Shown here: positions 1 to 8,125 of the stretch, piece after piece
How positions within the stretch are numbered: the stretch's first letter is position 1
Layout of the letters: each line of letters starts with the position of its first letter
Assembly: GCA_018223415.1 (NCBI GenBank)
Contig: JAGTTQ010000001.1
Location: 118,153 to 182,152, forward strand
Length of the DNA: 64,000 nt
Direction of reading: 5' to 3'
Source: Eubacteriaceae bacterium Marseille-Q4139
GTDB taxonomy: Bacteria; Bacillota; Clostridia; Lachnospirales; Lachnospiraceae
Translations under genes and position numbers: made by a program
The notes under the pieces: generated by a model
Told to the model about the DNA's origin: nothing
The model's input: only the letters and a program-made list of their open reading frames with translations
The model's database searches: none

Positions 1-1210
1 CTTCGTTAAGCTTGCTTGTCAGAGTCGCATTGTCCATGATGTTCATTTCAAAATTAAGACCCAGGACATTCTTCCACTGGCTCATAAAGGCCTGGATAGC
101 GTTCGTCTCCAGAGAATCTCCGGAACAGTAAATGGTGTATGTTTTTTCCGCATCAAAGCCATTTGCAACAGCCGCCGCCAGATACTCCTTTGCTGCTTCT
201 TCGTCATAATCACTGCTGCACACGTCCTTCCAGCCCAAAAGCACCGGTGAATAATAGCTTTCTGCTACTTCTCCGCCGTTTCCCCATACGGTCTCTACAA
301 CCGTCTTCATATCAATCGCCGCTCTCAGTGCCTTACGGATGTTTTCGTCTGCAAAAGTGTCATTATTGACTGTGTCAAAGCGCAGATATGTCGTGCTGTA
401 AGAGGGGCCGATCTGTGTTTTGACACCTTCCGTCGATTCCAGGCGGGCAGCGTCGTTGCCGGCCACATGCAGGGAGATGTCTACGGCACCGGATTCGATT
501 TCGATGGCTCTGGCTGACGTATCTGTAACAAAACGATTGATGATTTTATTGCAGGCAATCTCCTTATCCTTATTCCAGTAGTCTTCATTTTTTACCATCG
601 TGATATTGTCTCCGGAGGTCCAGGAGTCGAACTTAAAGGCACCTGTCCCAACGGGATTCCGTCCGAATTCTTCTGCCCCGACTTTCTCGATATATGCTTT
701 CGGCACAATGGAACCTCGGGAGGACGCCAGATATGTCAGAAACGGTGCAAACGGCTCGTAGGTGACAATGTCTACCGTATATTTATCAATGGCTTTACAG
801 GCCGCCCCGTTAAAATATCCAAAGAAGGAGGAACTGTAACTGGACTTTTCCGCTCTGGCGATGGTATAGACCACATCCTCGGCGGTCATTTCTGAACCGT
901 CATGGAATTTCACGCCTTCTTCCAGATAAAAACGGTAGGTCAGCGGATCGATCTGCTCCCACTCTTTTGCCAGGGACGGGGAAAACGTCCCGTCTCCGTT
1001 GTTCACAATCAGCCGGTCAAAATTCTGGAACTGGATACAGAAGGCGGTAAGAGCCGAGCTTCCAGTCGGATCCATGTTGGCCGGTTCGTTGCGGAAGGCC
1101 ACTGTCAATGTATCTTTTTGGGTATCGCCGCTGTTTTGGCACCCGGAACATACACTGACTGACAGCGCCAGGATAAAGATAGCTGCTAGCTTGCGAATGT
1201 GTTTCTTCAT
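1..1210 (-). CDS. ABC transporter substrate-binding protein, family 5 (3' end outside window)
   Basis: This is the extracellular binding protein of a peptide or nickel/opine-type ABC importer; the C-terminal part lies beyond the window edge. The reading frame opens with a lipoprotein signal: a basic start (MKKHIRK), a hydrophobic stretch and a Cys in the context VCSGCQ that would be lipidated. It continues with family-5 hallmarks: NEPANMDPT near the N-terminus, FHDGSEMTAEDVVYTI and a later VGTGAFKF. ATG at 1208-1210 is chosen because AAGGAG (1219-1224) lies 8 bp upstream. Transport partners would be downstream on the minus strand, outside the window, so the substrate cannot be inferred. Confidence 0.9.
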   Translation of the reverse strand, partial: MKKHIRKLAAIFILALSVSVCSGCQNSGDTQKDTLTVAFRNEPANMDPTGSSALTAFCIQFQNFDRLIVNNGDGTFSPSLAKEWEQIDPLTYRFYLEEGVKFHDGSEMTAEDVVYTIARAEKSSYSSSFFGYFNGAACKAIDKYTVDIVTYEPFAPFLTYLASSRGSIVPKAYIEKVGAEEFGRNPVGTGAFKFDSWTSGDNITMVKNEDYWNKDKEIACNKIINRFVTDTSARAIEIESGAVDISLHVAGNDAARLESTEGVKTQIGPSYSTTYLRFDTVNNDTFADENIRKALRAAIDMKTVVETVWGNGGEVAESYYSPVLLGWKDVCSSDYDEEAAKEYLAAAVANGFDAEKTYTIYCSGDSLETNAIQAFMSQWKNVLGLNFEMNIMDNATLTSKLNE

Positions 1211-1399
1211 ACTGTTTTCTCCTTTTTCATAATATTTTTCTGTGATTGAGTTTCTTATCCCAAAGTTCATCTCATCCTTCCCTCTCTGGAAATCCGTTTC
1301 TCTGTACTTGTATTCCCCGCACAAATATGTTATGGTTTACCTATATTCTTTGGAACGGTTCGATCCTGTTCCCTGAAAAATGGCTCCATGGAGGTCTCT

Positions 1400-1582
1400 A
1401 TGAAAAATGTCAGACTGCATCAGTTTTTATTGTTGGCCGTTTCTCTGAGCTGGCTCGCTTTTGTTGTTTTTTTATTTTTGGTCTATTGGAATGCTGATTT
1501 TATCTGGGCCGCATTCCTTTCACTGTTTATTGCCTGCATCCTTACAGTCATGCTTTCCCGATTCCGCTCAAAGAATTACTAG
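1400..1582 (+). CDS. Small two-helix membrane protein, unknown function
   Basis: A 60-residue reading frame begins MKNVRLHQF and holds two hydrophobic segments (about residues 8-28 and 33-52) separated by a short polar turn, ending in a basic tail (SRFRSKNY). The ATG at 1400 is preceded by GGAGG with about 6 bp spacing, which supports real translation. It lies between a divergent binding-protein gene and a convergent creatininase-family gene. I do not recognise the family. It could also be a fortuitous frame, so confidence is moderate. Confidence 0.45.
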   Translation: MKNVRLHQFLLLAVSLSWLAFVVFLFLVYWNADFIWAAFLSLFIACILTVMLSRFRSKNY

Positions 1583-1591
1583 CAATTCTGC

Positions 1592-2365
1592 TCATTGCCA
1601 TTTTTTTGCGTCTTCTTCGGTCAGCTGAAAAATCAGATTCTCTACCTCGTCCAGAATACGTTCCGTCATCTTTTTTCCCAGTTCGGCCGTCGCCTTTCTC
1701 GCGTCTCCCAAGGCCCCGTTTGCCGATGCGTCTGACCGCCAGTCCACCGGGCCGCCGCCGTCCTTAAAAATCCTCCTGGAATAAACAGAATCCTGTATTT
1801 CTCCCTTCTTTCTGTCCTCTCTCGCCGCCCATGGGGCAAGATACATGACCTGGGATGTTTCCATTTCACATGCATGCCCATACAGCGGCTGATCCGGATC
1901 TACAATGCCCGCAAACATGTCTTTTACAAACGGAGAGCCCATTCCCGTCCAGTACGCCAGAATCCCATGCGCTTCATAAAGCTCCGTCACTGCCATAGTT
2001 AAGGCTGTCCGGTTTCCGCCGTGCCCGTTGACAAATAGGAACTTCTTAAAGCCATGCTTATGAAGGGATAAAACAATGTCCATATAAATATGTACCAGGG
2101 TTTCCGGCCTGATGGTAATTGTTCCCGGAAAGGCCATATGGTGCCCGGAAAGGCCGTAGGTTACAGGCGGGCAGACAAGAATCTGATCTCCCATCCTCTC
2201 GCCCAGGAGCTTGCAAAATTCATAGGCTCTCACCGTGTCCGTTGCAAAGGTTGTGTTTGGCCCATGCTGTTCACAGGAGCCTGTTGGAATCACAACCATT
2301 TTAAGCTTCTCCCTGACCGCATCCACCTCGGGCCATATCATCTCGTCCAGTACATATCGCTTCAT
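1592..2365 (-). CDS. Creatininase-family amidohydrolase
   Basis: A metal-dependent cytosolic amidohydrolase of the creatininase/mycofactocin MftE fold, 257 residues, the usual length. Visible metal-site motifs are PTGSCEQHGPNT (about residues 26-37) followed by ATDT, then VNGHGGN (about 114-120) and the conserved HACEMETS (about 164-171). The family hydrolyses cyclic or linear amides such as creatinine, formamidopyrimidines or peptide-like substrates; the substrate here cannot be read from sequence. AAAGGAGGAG precedes the ATG closely. The gene is monocistronic, with a promoter about 220 bp upstream. Confidence 0.9.
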   Translation of the reverse strand: MKRYVLDEMIWPEVDAVREKLKMVVIPTGSCEQHGPNTTFATDTVRAYEFCKLLGERMGDQILVCPPVTYGLSGHHMAFPGTITIRPETLVHIYMDIVLSLHKHGFKKFLFVNGHGGNRTALTMAVTELYEAHGILAYWTGMGSPFVKDMFAGIVDPDQPLYGHACEMETSQVMYLAPWAAREDRKKGEIQDSVYSRRIFKDGGGPVDWRSDASANGALGDARKATAELGKKMTERILDEVENLIFQLTEEDAKKWQ

Positions 2366-2579
2366 AAATGTCTCCTCCTTTTCGTTTTATGCACAGACCG
2401 GAGCCTGCCCGGCCGGTTTCATCGGAGCTTTTATAGGTTTGGTAAAAATCTGGGAAATATCTTGGAAATTGCTGTCTGCGGCATGTGAGAAATTCTGCCT
2501 TTCTGTAAAAAGCCTGGGGACTGATATTACAGGTATTTATGTTTTAATATTTGTTTTTGTGTATTTTAGTATATATTTA

Positions 2580-2608
2580 TATATACAATATTTATCTGTA
2601 TTTGTCAA
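2580..2608 (-). promoter_or_regulatory. Probable SigA promoter of the creatininase-family gene, in a 564-bp AT-rich intergenic stretch
   Basis: On the minus strand TTGACA (2608-2603) and TATATA (2585-2580) are separated by 17 bp. The start point would give a leader of roughly 200 nt before the ATG at 2365. The rest of the interval 2366-2863 is AT-rich, and I see no gene or clear structured RNA in it. Confidence 0.6.
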
Positions 2609-2863
2609 TCGATTTTTGGATATTATCACTATATTTATTCATTTTTCCTTTTCTTGTTTAGTCAAATTACAAAATTTTAGCATTTAATACAAGTTGTTCA
2701 GCATTTTTGTATTACTGCCAATACTCCTCTCAGAAAGATTTTGAAAAATAGCTTACAGAATTTAATGCGTTTTATCAAAAAATAACTGCTTCTGCGGCAT
2801 AAACCAAATCCGTGCACAGCCCGTCTGCCTCAGCAATATCTGGCACAAGTCCGACAGAAACAA

Positions 2864-2913
2864 TTGACAAAGCGACACATGTGTCTTATAATTATTTGCG
2901 ACATACATGTCGC
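2864..2913 (+). promoter_or_regulatory. Consensus SigA promoter with two palindromic operators for the TetR gene
   Basis: TTGACA (2864-2869) and TATAAT (2887-2892) are both perfect consensus with 17-bp spacing. A perfect 12-bp palindrome, GACACATGTGTC (2874-2885), fills the spacer, and an imperfect one, GCGACATACATGTCGC (2898-2913), covers the start-point region. Both share the half-site GCGACA with starts 26 bp apart. Such an arrangement would let a dimeric TetR protein block both polymerase binding and clearance, so autoregulation by the gene that follows is the natural inference. Confidence 0.75.
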
Positions 2914-2929
2914 AAATAAGGAGATAAGA

Positions 2930-3511
2930 ATGGGAATAAAAGGGGACAAAACAAAAGAATTTATTTTAGAAAAGGCATTGCCACTATTTGCAGAAAAAGG
3001 CTTCAAAAATGTCACAATGAAGGACATCTGCATGGAAACTGGCTTAAGCAGAGGCGGGCTTTATCGGCACTATGAGAGTACACATCAAATTTTTGCTGAA
3101 ATTATAAAGATTCTAATGGAAAGGCAGGATAACGAACTTTCTGAAAAAATGAGAAACAAAGTTCCGGCGCCCATCATACTGAATGAAATTTTAGAACGGT
3201 ATCAGGAAGAAATGCTGGATAGTTCTGGATCTTTGAGTATCGCCATACTGGAATTTTACAGCGAAAATCCTTCTGATAACAATGATAATATGCTTTTTAA
3301 ACAATACCTTTATTCGAAAGAAATGTGGGAAACTTTCATATCCTATGGAACAGATCGAGGAGAATTTAAAGATGTTAATATCGAAGAAATAATTGACTTA
3401 ATTATTTTTTCTTATCAGGGGGTACGAATGTTTGCAGCGATACTCCCCATTGATGAACAAATACCTAGGCGGATAATCAATCATATAAAAAAGACGCTTT
3501 TACGGGATTGA
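2930..3511 (+). CDS. TetR/AcrR family transcriptional regulator
   Basis: A 193-residue one-component repressor. The N-terminal helix-turn-helix is classical: ILEKALPLFAEKGF, NVTMKDICMETGLSRGGLYRHY, about residues 12-48. The C-terminal ligand-binding half is helical and not family-specific. ATG at 2930 is preferred over an upstream in-frame start because AAGGAG (2918-2923) is 6 bp upstream and the promoter overlaps the longer version. It is followed 49 bp later by a metallo-hydrolase gene in the same direction, its likely co-transcribed partner. Two palindromes in its promoter suggest autorepression. Confidence 0.92.
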   Translation: MGIKGDKTKEFILEKALPLFAEKGFKNVTMKDICMETGLSRGGLYRHYESTHQIFAEIIKILMERQDNELSEKMRNKVPAPIILNEILERYQEEMLDSSGSLSIAILEFYSENPSDNNDNMLFKQYLYSKEMWETFISYGTDRGEFKDVNIEEIIDLIIFSYQGVRMFAAILPIDEQIPRRIINHIKKTLLRD

Positions 3512-3560
3512 GTGTCTCAATGTATGCAACAGTTATCATTATCTGGAGGTGACTGCCAAT

Positions 3561-4385
3561 ATGAAATTAAAGATTGTTGGAAGCGGAGGAATGTTTCAAA
3601 TACCGAATCCTTTTTGCAGATGTCCCATTTGTGAGGAGGCACGGGCAAAAAGAGGGAAATATGAACGGTTGGGCCCGAGCATTTACATCGAAGACATACA
3701 AATGCTCATTGACACGCCGGAAGATATTGGTATCGCATGTGACCGACAAGGTATTTCCGAGATAAAATATCTTTCTATCTCGCATAAAGACCCGGATCAT
3801 ACCAGAGGTATGCGGATTGTAGAACCTTTGGGTTATGATTGCATCGCCGATAAAGGAACTCCTATTCCGTTTATCGCACTGCCGGAGGTTGTCGACGATA
3901 TCAACGCATGGAACGGGGACGGTTTATATTATTACCAGGATATTCTTCACTGTATTTCAATCATCAAAACGGATTATATTAAAATTGGAACCATCGAAAT
4001 CCATTTAGTCAACAATAAGACGCATCGCGGCAATATGACATTTTATGTCATCTCCGACAAGGGCAAGAAGGCGGTCTATGCCTGCTGTGATGTAAAACCA
4101 TTTGTTCATAATGAATTGTACTTTGATGCCGATGTTTTAATTATTGGCCTTGTTTCTGATGACGGAATATTGAAAGGCGGGAACCTTCTGAAAAATGCCC
4201 CGTTTAAAGATGACATGTTTACGATGGATGAAATAATGGAAATCAAGCATAAATACAGGATCAAGCAGATTATTGTCACACATATTGATGAATACTGGGG
4301 CAAATCATATGCTGACTATCAAAAAGTGGAGAAATCCTTGGACAATGTCTCTTTTGCCTATGACGGCATGGAGATTGTTTTATAG
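3561..4385 (+). CDS. MBL-fold metallo-hydrolase (PhnP-like)
   Basis: A 274-residue metallo-beta-lactamase-fold hydrolase. The N-terminus carries a Cys cluster (PFCRCPICEEA, about residues 17-27) like the zinc site seen in PhnP-type phosphodiesterases. The metal motif is SHKDPDHTRG (about 74-83), a variant of HxHxDH in which the first His pair reads HKD. Later metal ligands would be the CCD around residue 176 and the VTHIDE near 240. ATG at 3561 fits the GGAGG at 3545-3549; a GTG at 3549 overlaps the Shine-Dalgarno and is less likely. It lies downstream of the TetR gene, so its expression is probably ligand-controlled. The substrate is unknown. Confidence 0.8.
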   Translation: MKLKIVGSGGMFQIPNPFCRCPICEEARAKRGKYERLGPSIYIEDIQMLIDTPEDIGIACDRQGISEIKYLSISHKDPDHTRGMRIVEPLGYDCIADKGTPIPFIALPEVVDDINAWNGDGLYYYQDILHCISIIKTDYIKIGTIEIHLVNNKTHRGNMTFYVISDKGKKAVYACCDVKPFVHNELYFDADVLIIGLVSDDGILKGGNLLKNAPFKDDMFTMDEIMEIKHKYRIKQIIVTHIDEYWGKSYADYQKVEKSLDNVSFAYDGMEIVL

Positions 4386-5180
4386 CAAAGAGAAAAATTT
4401 TTAAAGAGTTGAATAAATTATTTTAATTGCCATTAGAGTTTGTCAAGTAAAGTGTGCAATTTTTTATCGGCGGTCATTGGGGCCGCCGACTTCTCTTGGA
4501 TATGATTATTGAAATGGTAATTTTTCATCTGCAACATCAGGCAGGCTTGACTTACTAATATCCCACATAGTGTCATCATGAACAGGAGGAAGAATCCCAA
4601 AGATGGAACCGATGTCAACTCCATTATGCGGGATTTGATGTCCATCATCCCGGAAGGTGCTCTGGATCAGGAAATGGATGAGGACTGGGATATTCCTCGT
4701 AGAATTACCGGAATCAAAAAACAGATCATTCCAGAAACGGTCATTTCCAAAAGGCCATACATACCACTTATGGAGAGCGATCAGGCATATCATCAGATGT
4801 TTATCAGCATGTTTTGGTGCTGAACATACAAAAACCGTGTCTCCAAATTCTCTTTCGTCGCCTGAAATGGATCCGCAATTGATGCCAGCCCGATGTTTTC
4901 TCAATCACTTCTGAGGGATTCACAGTCAGCTTGCTTGTTACGATCTGATAATATTCCATACTTTTCTGTATCTCTTCACTTTTTCAAAATCCAGAGAAAC
5001 CTGGATATTCGATGCGTAAAAGAGTTTTTCTGTGTTTTCCTTCATGGAAAGTTCTTCCAGCGTGCCGGAATTCCTGTCTTCGTCTTTGATTATGCGTTTC
5101 ATAAGTGGAGACTTATGGAACCGGAAGCGTTCCAAACCGTCAATATTTTTCCGATGGTAGGACGCAGAGGCAGATAATCT
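4386..5180. other. Gene-poor stretch with an unidentified remnant, trailer side of the CRISPR array
   Basis: No convincing intact gene is present. A GC-rich inverted repeat (CGGCGG...CCGCCG near 4470-4490) follows the hydrolase gene and may end its transcript. An 81-codon frame at 4578-4823 (starting MNRRKNPKDGTDVNSI) and a minus-strand frame at 4938-5135 look protein-like in composition but end abruptly and match no family I recognise. The interval could be debris of an inserted element next to the old end of the array. Confidence 0.35.
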
Positions 5181-5213
5181 AGGGGGGCCCAGGGACGCTT
5201 TGCGGGGCGTGAC
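5181..5213 (-). repeat. Degenerate terminal CRISPR repeat
   Basis: The last 13 bases (GCGGGGCGTGAC and the base before) match the array repeat, while the half that would encode the crRNA handle is lost. It is followed by a 34-bp spacer-sized gap (5214-5247) before the first intact repeat. This is the expected leader-distal end of an array. Confidence 0.75.
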
Positions 5214-5247
5214 AATCGTTTCGCCCCCAGGATTTCTGTGCCTACCA

Positions 5248-5953
5248 ATTTCTACTCACACGCCCCTCGCAGGGCGTGACTTCCACGCATTATTGGTATC
5301 CGGAAGGGAAAATCCATTTCTACTCACACGCCCCTCACGGGGCGTGACTGTATGGCGAGTATGTCGGAATTTTTGACTTGCGATTTCTACTCACACGCCC
5401 CTCACGGGGCGTGACCAAGCTCTGTTTTGGTACATATCCCGGCTTTGATATTTCTACTCACACGCCCCTCACGGGGCGTGACGAAATGCAGGCCAATTTC
5501 CAGCCGACTGCTGATCTGATTTCTACTCACACGCCCCTCGCGGGGCGTGACATCCCATCCAAATGCAATAGAATGTTGGTCTGGATTTCTACTCACACGC
5601 CCCTCGCAGGGCGTGACGGGTGGCACCGGCCCCTAACTCATTCCAGCTCTCAATTTCTACTCACACGCCCCTCGCAGGGCGTGACGAAGCCGGCCAAGGC
5701 TGCACCGTCATAGTGTCCCATTTCTACTCACACGCCCCTCGCAGGGCGTGACCAGCGGACTCTCACGTTGGAAAATTGCATACAAATTTCTACTCACACG
5801 CCCCTCGCAGGGCGTGACGAACACCTTTACGGTTTCCACACCAATCCAATCAATTTCTACTCACACGCCCCTCGCAGGGCGTGACGAGTCCTCTTCCGCT
5901 TTTCTCAAAACTGGAATACCATTTCTACTCACACGCCCCTCGCAGGGCGTGAC
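5248..5953 (-). CRISPR. Type I-C CRISPR array, 11 intact 33-bp repeats and 10 spacers
   Basis: Repeats start at 5248, 5316, 5383, 5450, 5519, 5585, 5653, 5720, 5786, 5853 and 5921; spacers are 33-36 bp. On the minus strand, the direction of the cas genes, each repeat folds as an 8-bp stem (CACGCCCY / GGGGCGTG) closed by a GNRA-type tetraloop and ends with the 11-nt handle TGAGTAGAAAT. Repeats near the leader (5585 to 5921), and the leader-distal 5248, have a U-G loop-closing pair and loop GCGA. Those at 5316, 5383 and 5450 have C-G with loop GTGA, and 5519 is intermediate. The array is transcribed away from cas2. Cas5c is expected to cut at the stem base. Confidence 0.98.
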
Positions 5954-6131
5954 CGCTACATCTTGTATTACCCACCATCCCTCCTCCCACATCTCGTCTC
6001 ACTCCAACCATCTTCCCCTTCCAAGCATCTTTCCCCCGACATTTTGCCCACATTTCCCAGGCGAACCTGCCGCGTTTTTCAAATCACCGCAGGTTCGCCC
6101 ATACGTCACACCAGACCATGAAACGAATCCC
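5954..6131 (-). promoter_or_regulatory. CRISPR leader
   Basis: This 178-bp interval between cas2 and the newest repeat is purine-rich on the minus strand and has no gene. It contains a perfect 11-bp inverted repeat, GGCGAACCTGC (6060-6070) and its complement (6089-6099), separated by 18 bp. Inverted repeats of this kind occur in type I-C leaders and are plausible docking or promoter-proximal elements for spacer integration. That role is inferred. Confidence 0.75.
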
Positions 6132-6422
6132 TCAAATAATAATAACCCCCTCCGGATTATACGTCTTTTTTGCACCTACGTGCTCAACCTTCTTCTCCCA
6201 GTTATTACCAAGATAGTAAAACCGAAGGCTGTCCTGTTCCATGTCAATCAGTTTCAGCAGCCTGTCCTTCAGCCGCAAAAATGCGGAATAGTCCAGGTCT
6301 GCCTCAAATACAGAATTTTGAACCCGCTGTGCATGGTTCTGGCATTCCTTCGCCACTTTTCTTAACCTCGTCTTCCCGGCCGGACTGACCGTGCTGACAT
6401 CATAGCTGATTAAAACCATCAT
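6132..6422 (-). CDS. cas2: CRISPR-associated endoribonuclease Cas2
   Basis: A 96-residue Cas2 protein, the small dimeric subunit of the Cas1-Cas2 integrase that inserts new spacers at the leader end of the array. The N-terminal beta strand MVLISYDVST with the conserved Asp is visible, followed by RLRKVAKECQNHAQRVQNSVFE, typical of the type I-C form. The ATG at 6422 is preferred over GTG at 6431 because TAGGTGA sits about 8 bp upstream of it. The gene follows cas1 by about 9 bp and is the last gene of the operon before the leader. Confidence 0.96.
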   Translation of the reverse strand: MMVLISYDVSTVSPAGKTRLRKVAKECQNHAQRVQNSVFEADLDYSAFLRLKDRLLKLIDMEQDSLRFYYLGNNWEKKVEHVGAKKTYNPEGVIII

Positions 6423-6431
6423 ATCTTTCAC

Positions 6432-7454
6432 CTACTTTAAGAGAAAGGAAGGGTAGGTATCCACATCTCCGCGCACATATTTGGCCAAAAGATTGCTTTG
6501 AACATAGGGAAGCAGCCCCATCGGTATCTTCTGTTTCAAATACGGATGCATCATCTCCGACCGTTTTCTCTCCTGCCAGCGGGCAAGCACCTTTTTCCGG
6601 CCTTCCTCATTCAGCCACACGGCACCGGACACCTGCTCTTCAAAATCCTTCTCGCCTAATATCTGGAGATTCAAAAGCGTTAAAACAAACCGCTCTACCA
6701 GGCACCTCGCTTCCTCAACCAGATCACAGGCCAGTGATACTCTTCCGCTTCTCAGGGAATGGCAGTATCCAATATAGCTGTCCAATCCAACGGTCTCCAG
6801 CGCCGCCGCATATTCACTGGTTGCCAGCGTGTAAACAAAAGACAGTGCCGCATTGATCGGATCAAGAGGCGGTCTTTTTGTACGCAGCTGAAAAGAAAAG
6901 GGCACATTTTTATTGGTAATCAGCCTGTCAAATATAGAAAAATACTGTTGTGCACAGTATCCTTCAATACCGATCACTTCTTCTACACTCTGCGCTTCAT
7001 ACACCTGATCAATTCCCGTACTCAGAGCTTCCAGCACCTTCTGAATCTCCTCGTCCTCCCTCAAACCTGCATTGTCATGAAGCGTCCGCCGGATCAGCTG
7101 ACGCGTGTTGCTGAATTTCGCCGCCATCGTATTCTGGGCAAGCACAAGGCCGTGCTGACGGAATTTATCGATCTGCGCCACCCGCAGGAAAACATTCCCC
7201 TTTGTCTCTCCGCACACCTTTGCCAGAAATCTGCCCTGGGGCGAGATAAAATTGATAGGAATGGTCTTTCCCACGCATTTTCCCATCAAAGCAGGAGAAC
7301 AGCCGATATAGTTAAAGCATACGATGTTTTCAATGTTCTCAAAAGGAATGCGCAGCTTGATTTCCCCGTCAATTTTGCAGACGAGATTCTCCCCATCAAG
7401 GGTCAGATATGCCAATTCATTCGTCACGTAAACCGTATTCAAAAGCTTTCTCAT
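6432..7454 (-). CDS. cas1: CRISPR-associated endonuclease Cas1 (type I-C)
   Basis: A 340-residue Cas1 integrase that with Cas2 captures and inserts spacers. The type I-C start MRKLLNTVYVTNELAYLTLDGENLVCKI and the central EGYCAQQYFSIFD (catalytic Glu region, about residue 147) are visible. The C-terminal GYCHSLRSGRVSLACDLVEEAR segment (His and Asp ligands, about 230-250) follows, and the protein ends RGDVDTYPSFLLK. The start overlaps the end of cas4 by 4 bp, so the two are translationally coupled. Nothing suggests loss of function. Confidence 0.98.
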   Translation of the reverse strand: MRKLLNTVYVTNELAYLTLDGENLVCKIDGEIKLRIPFENIENIVCFNYIGCSPALMGKCVGKTIPINFISPQGRFLAKVCGETKGNVFLRVAQIDKFRQHGLVLAQNTMAAKFSNTRQLIRRTLHDNAGLREDEEIQKVLEALSTGIDQVYEAQSVEEVIGIEGYCAQQYFSIFDRLITNKNVPFSFQLRTKRPPLDPINAALSFVYTLATSEYAAALETVGLDSYIGYCHSLRSGRVSLACDLVEEARCLVERFVLTLLNLQILGEKDFEEQVSGAVWLNEEGRKKVLARWQERKRSEMMHPYLKQKIPMGLLPYVQSNLLAKYVRGDVDTYPSFLLK

Positions 7455-8125
7455 TGCGCTGCCCTTTCTATTTTTTTGATCTCATCCCGAACGCTTTTCA
7501 CCGGCTTCGCGGCGGGCATACATAAATCCTTCATGGAGCAGCCATTACAGTTCTGCCCCTTTCTCACCGGCGGAATCCGTCCATTTTTCAGGCACTCCCG
7601 CATCTCCCCCAAAATACGGCGCAGCTTTTCATCATATTCCTGAAAATTTTCTCTGAACGGCAGCGCAATGCGCTTTTTCACATCACCGTAGAACAGAACG
7701 CCGTCACAATCTCCGCCAAATACATAATCGACACAGATTTTCTGTGCAAACACCTGCATCACGTCATCTTCCCTGTAAGGCAATTCCTTCGGCTTTGTGG
7801 GCTTGTATTCAACAATGCATATCTGATATTTTTCCTGACTTCCATGAACCGGCACACCTCTGCTGCTTTCCGTCAGTTCCAGGCAGTCTGTCACTCCATA
7901 CAGATGATATGGTTCCAGATCATGATATACCGGCACGGATGTAAATACTTTCCTGCCTCTGGCCGTATAACTTCTTTCCGGATCATGCACCCGTTCGTGC
8001 ATCAGATTGGCCTTTGTCACGAAATAATTTTCTGCCCATGCCTTATCAATCTCCAAAAGCCCCCAGCGATGGGGGCAATACAGATAATGCTGGATTGAGC
8101 GGATGGTTATTTCCGCAAAGCTCAT
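7451..8125 (-). CDS. cas4: CRISPR-associated exonuclease Cas4
   Basis: A 224-residue RecB-like Cas4 nuclease that trims prespacers and fixes PAM choice during adaptation. The PD-(D/E)XK core is visible as CIVEYKPTKPKEL (about residues 98-110). The C-terminal iron-sulfur ligands are seen in CNGCSMKDLC (about 194-203), with the fourth Cys near residue 29-37 in the YCPHRW segment. It overlaps cas7c by 4 bp upstream and cas1 by 4 bp downstream, so it is within a tightly packed operon. Confidence 0.96.
   Translation of the reverse strand: MSFAEITIRSIQHYLYCPHRWGLLEIDKAWAENYFVTKANLMHERVHDPERSYTARGRKVFTSVPVYHDLEPYHLYGVTDCLELTESSRGVPVHGSQEKYQICIVEYKPTKPKELPYREDDVMQVFAQKICVDYVFGGDCDGVLFYGDVKKRIALPFRENFQEYDEKLRRILGEMRECLKNGRIPPVRKGQNCNGCSMKDLCMPAAKPVKSVRDEIKKIERAAQ

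Noticed and set aside
1246..1497. An 83-codon frame overlapping the small membrane protein
   Set aside because: Different frame, no ribosome site, and the 1400 start has a better one and a membrane-protein pattern.
4578..4823. An 81-codon frame as a transposase fragment
   Set aside because: No catalytic motif or family resemblance could be named; it is listed only as an unidentified remnant.
5378..5713. Long open frames through the CRISPR array
   Set aside because: They arise from the repeat lengths and consist of the same translated repeat over and over.
5214..5952. Self-targeting CRISPR spacers
   Set aside because: By eye no spacer matched another place in the window, but a full comparison needs a search program, so no claim is made.
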